Assembly: GCA_046260155.1 (NCBI GenBank)
Contig: JBJYXV010000001.1
Span: 16,029-80,028 of the forward strand
DNA: 64,000 nucleotides
Source: PFL25 sp046260155
Lineage (GTDB): Bacteria; Chloroflexota; Anaerolineae; Anaerolineales; UBA4823
Reading direction: 5' to 3'
The notes below the pieces were generated by a model. That model was given only the letters and a program-made list of their open reading frames with translations. It ran no database searches and was not told where the DNA came from. Shown here piece by piece: positions 61,744-64,000 of this stretch. Position numbers and translations under genes: made by a program. Positions within the stretch are counted from its first letter, which is position 1, and each line of letters starts with the position of its first letter.

Positions 61744-62397
61744 TTCTTCGCGGCGTTGAGCGCCAGTGTCCACGCGTTGCGTGGTAACATCAACCAGTCC
61801 CAAGCATATTCGAAAGAGTCTTACGATTACATGATCTCCATGTCCGGTCAGCCGGACCAATGGCAGCGCAATCAATTCTATTGAGACTCCCTGCCTGTAC
61901 AGGCGGAGGGCGAGTTCGCCCTGGTCAATGATAAACTGGAACCAGCGCTTGCATTATCTGGCCAACCTGTTAAACGTGGCACCATGGCCCATGAGCATAT
62001 CGTTTACATGATGCTGGTTGATTCCGCATCTCGTGTAGCCGATGAATCTGCCATCCGAAAATATACGCCACGCCTGGAAGAATTGGCTATCCGGGATGAT
62101 CACAAACCCTATTTGGCTGTGGCACACCGTGCATGGGGTATCGCCCATCGCCTGGTAGGTGAGTACAAAAAAGCTGCAGAGCGCCTCGATTCAGCCTTGA
62201 ATATATTCGAAGAATTGGAAATGCCCTGGCAGACCGGGCGCACCCTTTATGAATTGGGAGAGTTAGCCCTGGCACAGACAGAAGGTGGAGAAGCGCATGT
62301 GTATTTCACCCGTGCCCAGGAGATGTTTGAACAGTTGGGGGCAAAACCAGATATTGCGCGCACAACCGCAAAACTGGAAAAGTCAAAACAGAATTAA
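61744..62397 (+). pseudogene. C-terminal TPR part of the cyclase gene, beyond in-frame TGA codons
   Basis: In the same frame as 58552-61743 the sequence reads 'FFAALSASVHALRGNINQSQ' then TGA at 61882-61884 (codon 1111), then 'DSLPVQAEGEFALVNDKL', and from 61984 a clean 'HIVYMMLVDSASRVADESAIRKYTPRLEEL' ending with TAA at 62397. The homologous TPR pattern is uninterrupted across both stops, so the intact gene would have been about 1281 residues. Both disruptions are TGA; the ancestral residues cannot be deduced here. Translation from ATG 61984 could make a separate 137-residue peptide. Confidence 0.83.
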
Positions 62398-62455
62398 TCA
62401 TCTTTTGTTGAATTACATATGGATCGCAGGATGGTTGCTGTACAGGGTGGAAGTT

Positions 62456-63703
62456 TTATGCCATCATTGTCAGGAAGCGTTCCACTTCCCTGGTCGCTGC
62501 TTTAGCAAGCGGGGAAATTTGAGGAAAAATCAGGTCAAAACCGTGTTCCGCGTGGGGGTATTCGACATAGATCGATGGCACACCTGTTTCTTGTAGAGCC
62601 AGGTACAATTTTCGGACGGGGCGCGCCAGGTCAAATACATCATCACTTCCCTGCAGAAGAAGTGTTGCAGGGCACTTTTTATTGATGTGCTTGATGGGGG
62701 ATAGCAAGTCGTAGATTTCGGGGATTTGATCCTGGGTGCCACCCAGCATTTGAATCAAGCTGCGATCCATTTCTTTTCCTTCATTTTTATCTTGATCAGC
62801 GGTTTCAGGATGCAGATCGAATATGAAGTTCAGCATCGCATCTGCTGCTTTGTCGAGCACATTAGGAGATTTAAGATCTTGGCGATTGTGCTGTAAATTC
62901 AAGGACCTCAGATCGACAACCGGGTAATACGCAACAATTCCCCGCACGTTAGTATCTTGTTTAGTTTCGGTAGGTTGGAACTCGGGTTGGTCGGGTGCAT
63001 ACCCGGCCAGCAAGCTCAGATGAGCCCCTGCTGAGCCACCCATCAGTACGATACGCTCAGGATTAATTTGGTAGTGCTGGCAGTTCTCTTTCATCCAGAT
63101 GACGGCCAGGTTGATCTCTTTTACCATGGTTGGAAGATCAGCCTCCGGGTACAGGCTGTAGGCAATATCCAACACCACGTGACCACCCTCAGCCAACCTG
63201 CGGAAGAATTGTCTGGTGAGCATGTCTTTATCACCGACCCGCCACCCACCACCGTGTGAATTGATAATACCCAATCCACTGCGCAATGTACCTGCTGGTG
63301 GCTGCCAGAGATCGGTGTAAAAAGGTTTCCCGCTCCATGGTTTCTCAGCGATGATCAAATTAGGTTGAAAGTCAACTGGTTCGATCCTTCGGGATGGGTA
63401 AGGTTCTTTCCAGTTAGCATCAAATTCTTGAGCGAATTGTTCACGCGCGTTTGGAATTTCTGCTACGAATTTAGCTGCTAATCCAGCGCCCAATAAACCT
63501 GCAGAGGTCAATTTCCCGTCACCCTTTACGAGACCTAACAAGGCTCCGAGAGCAGCGGTTAGTCCGATAACGGGTGTAAGCGCAGCGCTGATCATTTTAG
63601 GAAACCAGATCAGCGTTCTTACGGCATTGTCTTTGGGTCGAATAAACAGGAGAGTGACTCCGATCGCGGATAGATAGGTCAGGAACTTGAGTGTTGATTT
63701 CAT
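62456..63703 (-). CDS. Alpha/beta hydrolase, HSL/carboxylesterase type, membrane-anchored
   Basis: 415 residues. Two N-terminal hydrophobic segments (about 8-24 and 33-55) suggest a membrane anchor. Oxyanion HGGG in 'INSHGGGWRVGDKD', nucleophile in 'VLMGGSAGAHLSLLAGY' (G-x-S-x-G), Asp in 'LLLQGSDDVFDLARP' and His in 'HAEHGFD' complete the triad of the hormone-sensitive-lipase esterase family. Isolated gene; substrate unknown. Confidence 0.88.
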   Translation of the reverse strand: MKSTLKFLTYLSAIGVTLLFIRPKDNAVRTLIWFPKMISAALTPVIGLTAALGALLGLVKGDGKLTSAGLLGAGLAAKFVAEIPNAREQFAQEFDANWKEPYPSRRIEPVDFQPNLIIAEKPWSGKPFYTDLWQPPAGTLRSGLGIINSHGGGWRVGDKDMLTRQFFRRLAEGGHVVLDIAYSLYPEADLPTMVKEINLAVIWMKENCQHYQINPERIVLMGGSAGAHLSLLAGYAPDQPEFQPTETKQDTNVRGIVAYYPVVDLRSLNLQHNRQDLKSPNVLDKAADAMLNFIFDLHPETADQDKNEGKEMDRSLIQMLGGTQDQIPEIYDLLSPIKHINKKCPATLLLQGSDDVFDLARPVRKLYLALQETGVPSIYVEYPHAEHGFDLIFPQISPLAKAATREVERFLTMMA

Positions 63704-63820
63704 GTAATCATTCCTTCGTATGCATAGCCATCCGGTGAATCCGATTGTTCAATAATGTACTATCAATTGAATTTTATCTTAATCAGCTAGCTGAGATCAG
63801 GTGGAATTTCGTATTCTATC

Positions 63821-64000
63821 TCAGTATGTTAAACTTTCACGTACACTCACCCTGGCTGCGCTGCGGGCGGGAAACGAGCTGGCGGCAATAGCCAGCAAAG
63901 TGATCAGTATCAGCCAGATTACGGCTCCCATCGGGGTGAATCGGTAGGAGAGCTGCTGATTTAAGGCCAGCGAAAGCCCTCGAGTGGCGAGCAGGTATGC
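63821..64000 (-). CDS. FtsX/MacB-like ABC transporter permease, C-terminal end
   Basis: The last 59 residues of a gene that runs off the right edge: 'YLLATRGLSLALNQQLSYRFTPMGAVIWLILITLLAIAASSFPARSAARVSVRESLTY' then TGA. One transmembrane helix followed by the 'PARSAARVSVRESL.Y' motif is the standard end of FtsX-domain permeases (LolC/MacB type). Partial, no further context. Confidence 0.85.
   Translation of the reverse strand, partial: AYLLATRGLSLALNQQLSYRFTPMGAVIWLILITLLAIAASSFPARSAARVSVRESLTY

Noticed and set aside
27633..61884. Reassignment of TGA to Trp in this genome
   Set aside because: murI, accC and many others end with TGA at the correct place, and only two genes show internal TGA.

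Overview
This window looks like a scaffold from a member of the Chloroflexota, probably class Anaerolineae, most likely a metagenome-assembled genome. This is inferred from gene content: two MalT-like LuxR regulators with an NB-ARC-type ATPase, a class III cyclase-AAA-TPR signalling protein, an unlinked-subunit acyl-CoA carboxylase, a Ddn-like F420-type oxidoreductase, a fused two-domain molybdenum hydroxylase, and the GatCAB amidotransferase. Two runs of exactly 100 N (1296-1395 and 20902-21001) are scaffold gaps of unknown true length. No insertion sequence, prophage or CRISPR array is visible.

Layout. 1-575 is the 5' part of a MalT-like regulator (minus). 576-1567 holds no protein gene; it has a 108-bp tandem repeat that abuts and partly copies a minus-strand tRNA-Glu, whose promoter and terminator are both recognisable. 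1731-3776 (plus) carries rplS with its own terminator, a class I glutamine-amidotransferase-like hydrolase and murI. 3858-14565 is a minus-strand run of ten closely spaced genes (acyl-CoA dehydrogenase, membrane glycosyltransferase, zinc-type dehydrogenase, small membrane protein, carboxyltransferase, biotin carboxylase, biotin carrier, CYTH, FMN split-barrel protein, DUF6544-like). It is divergent from a gatC-gatA-gatB operon with a near-consensus promoter (14649-14676). 18217-21762 has a GNAT gene and a convergent minus-strand sugar cluster (TIM-barrel isomerase, ROK kinase, GMC oxidoreductase) split by the second gap.

22361-36784 contains a large protein that has the fold of a CtpE-like P-type ATPase but has lost its phosphorylation aspartate, a repetitive DUF2807 lipoprotein, and a minus-strand set in the order MalT-like regulator, small protein, rifampicin-phosphotransferase-like enzyme, MFS exporter, followed by a decayed cyclophilin-like gene. 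An alpha/beta hydrolase and a YihY-type protein overlap by one base. 36996-49107 contains small enzymes, a three-gene cell-envelope operon (META/SH3b lipoprotein, DUF1622, LamG-like lipoprotein), a large DMGDH-like dehydrogenase and a truncated aldo/keto reductase fused against a methyltransferase. 49185-58424 has RidA with a lysine tail, the fused molybdenum hydroxylase, a CPBP protease, a TetR-transglutaminase-flavodoxin operon with a clear promoter/operator, a DUF211/VIT pair and a DMT exporter. 58552-62397 is the cyclase-AAA-TPR gene, interrupted by two in-frame TGA codons. An esterase and the 3' end of an FtsX-type ABC permease close the window.

A theme of the window is gene decay: a frameshifted transglutaminase gene, a truncated aldo/keto reductase, and two genes interrupted only by TGA. 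TGA is clearly a working stop elsewhere (accC, murI), so point mutation or assembly error is the preferred explanation. The observations most worth following are the catalytically stripped P-type ATPase, the regulator/small-protein/phosphotransferase/exporter set, and the tRNA-derived tandem repeat.
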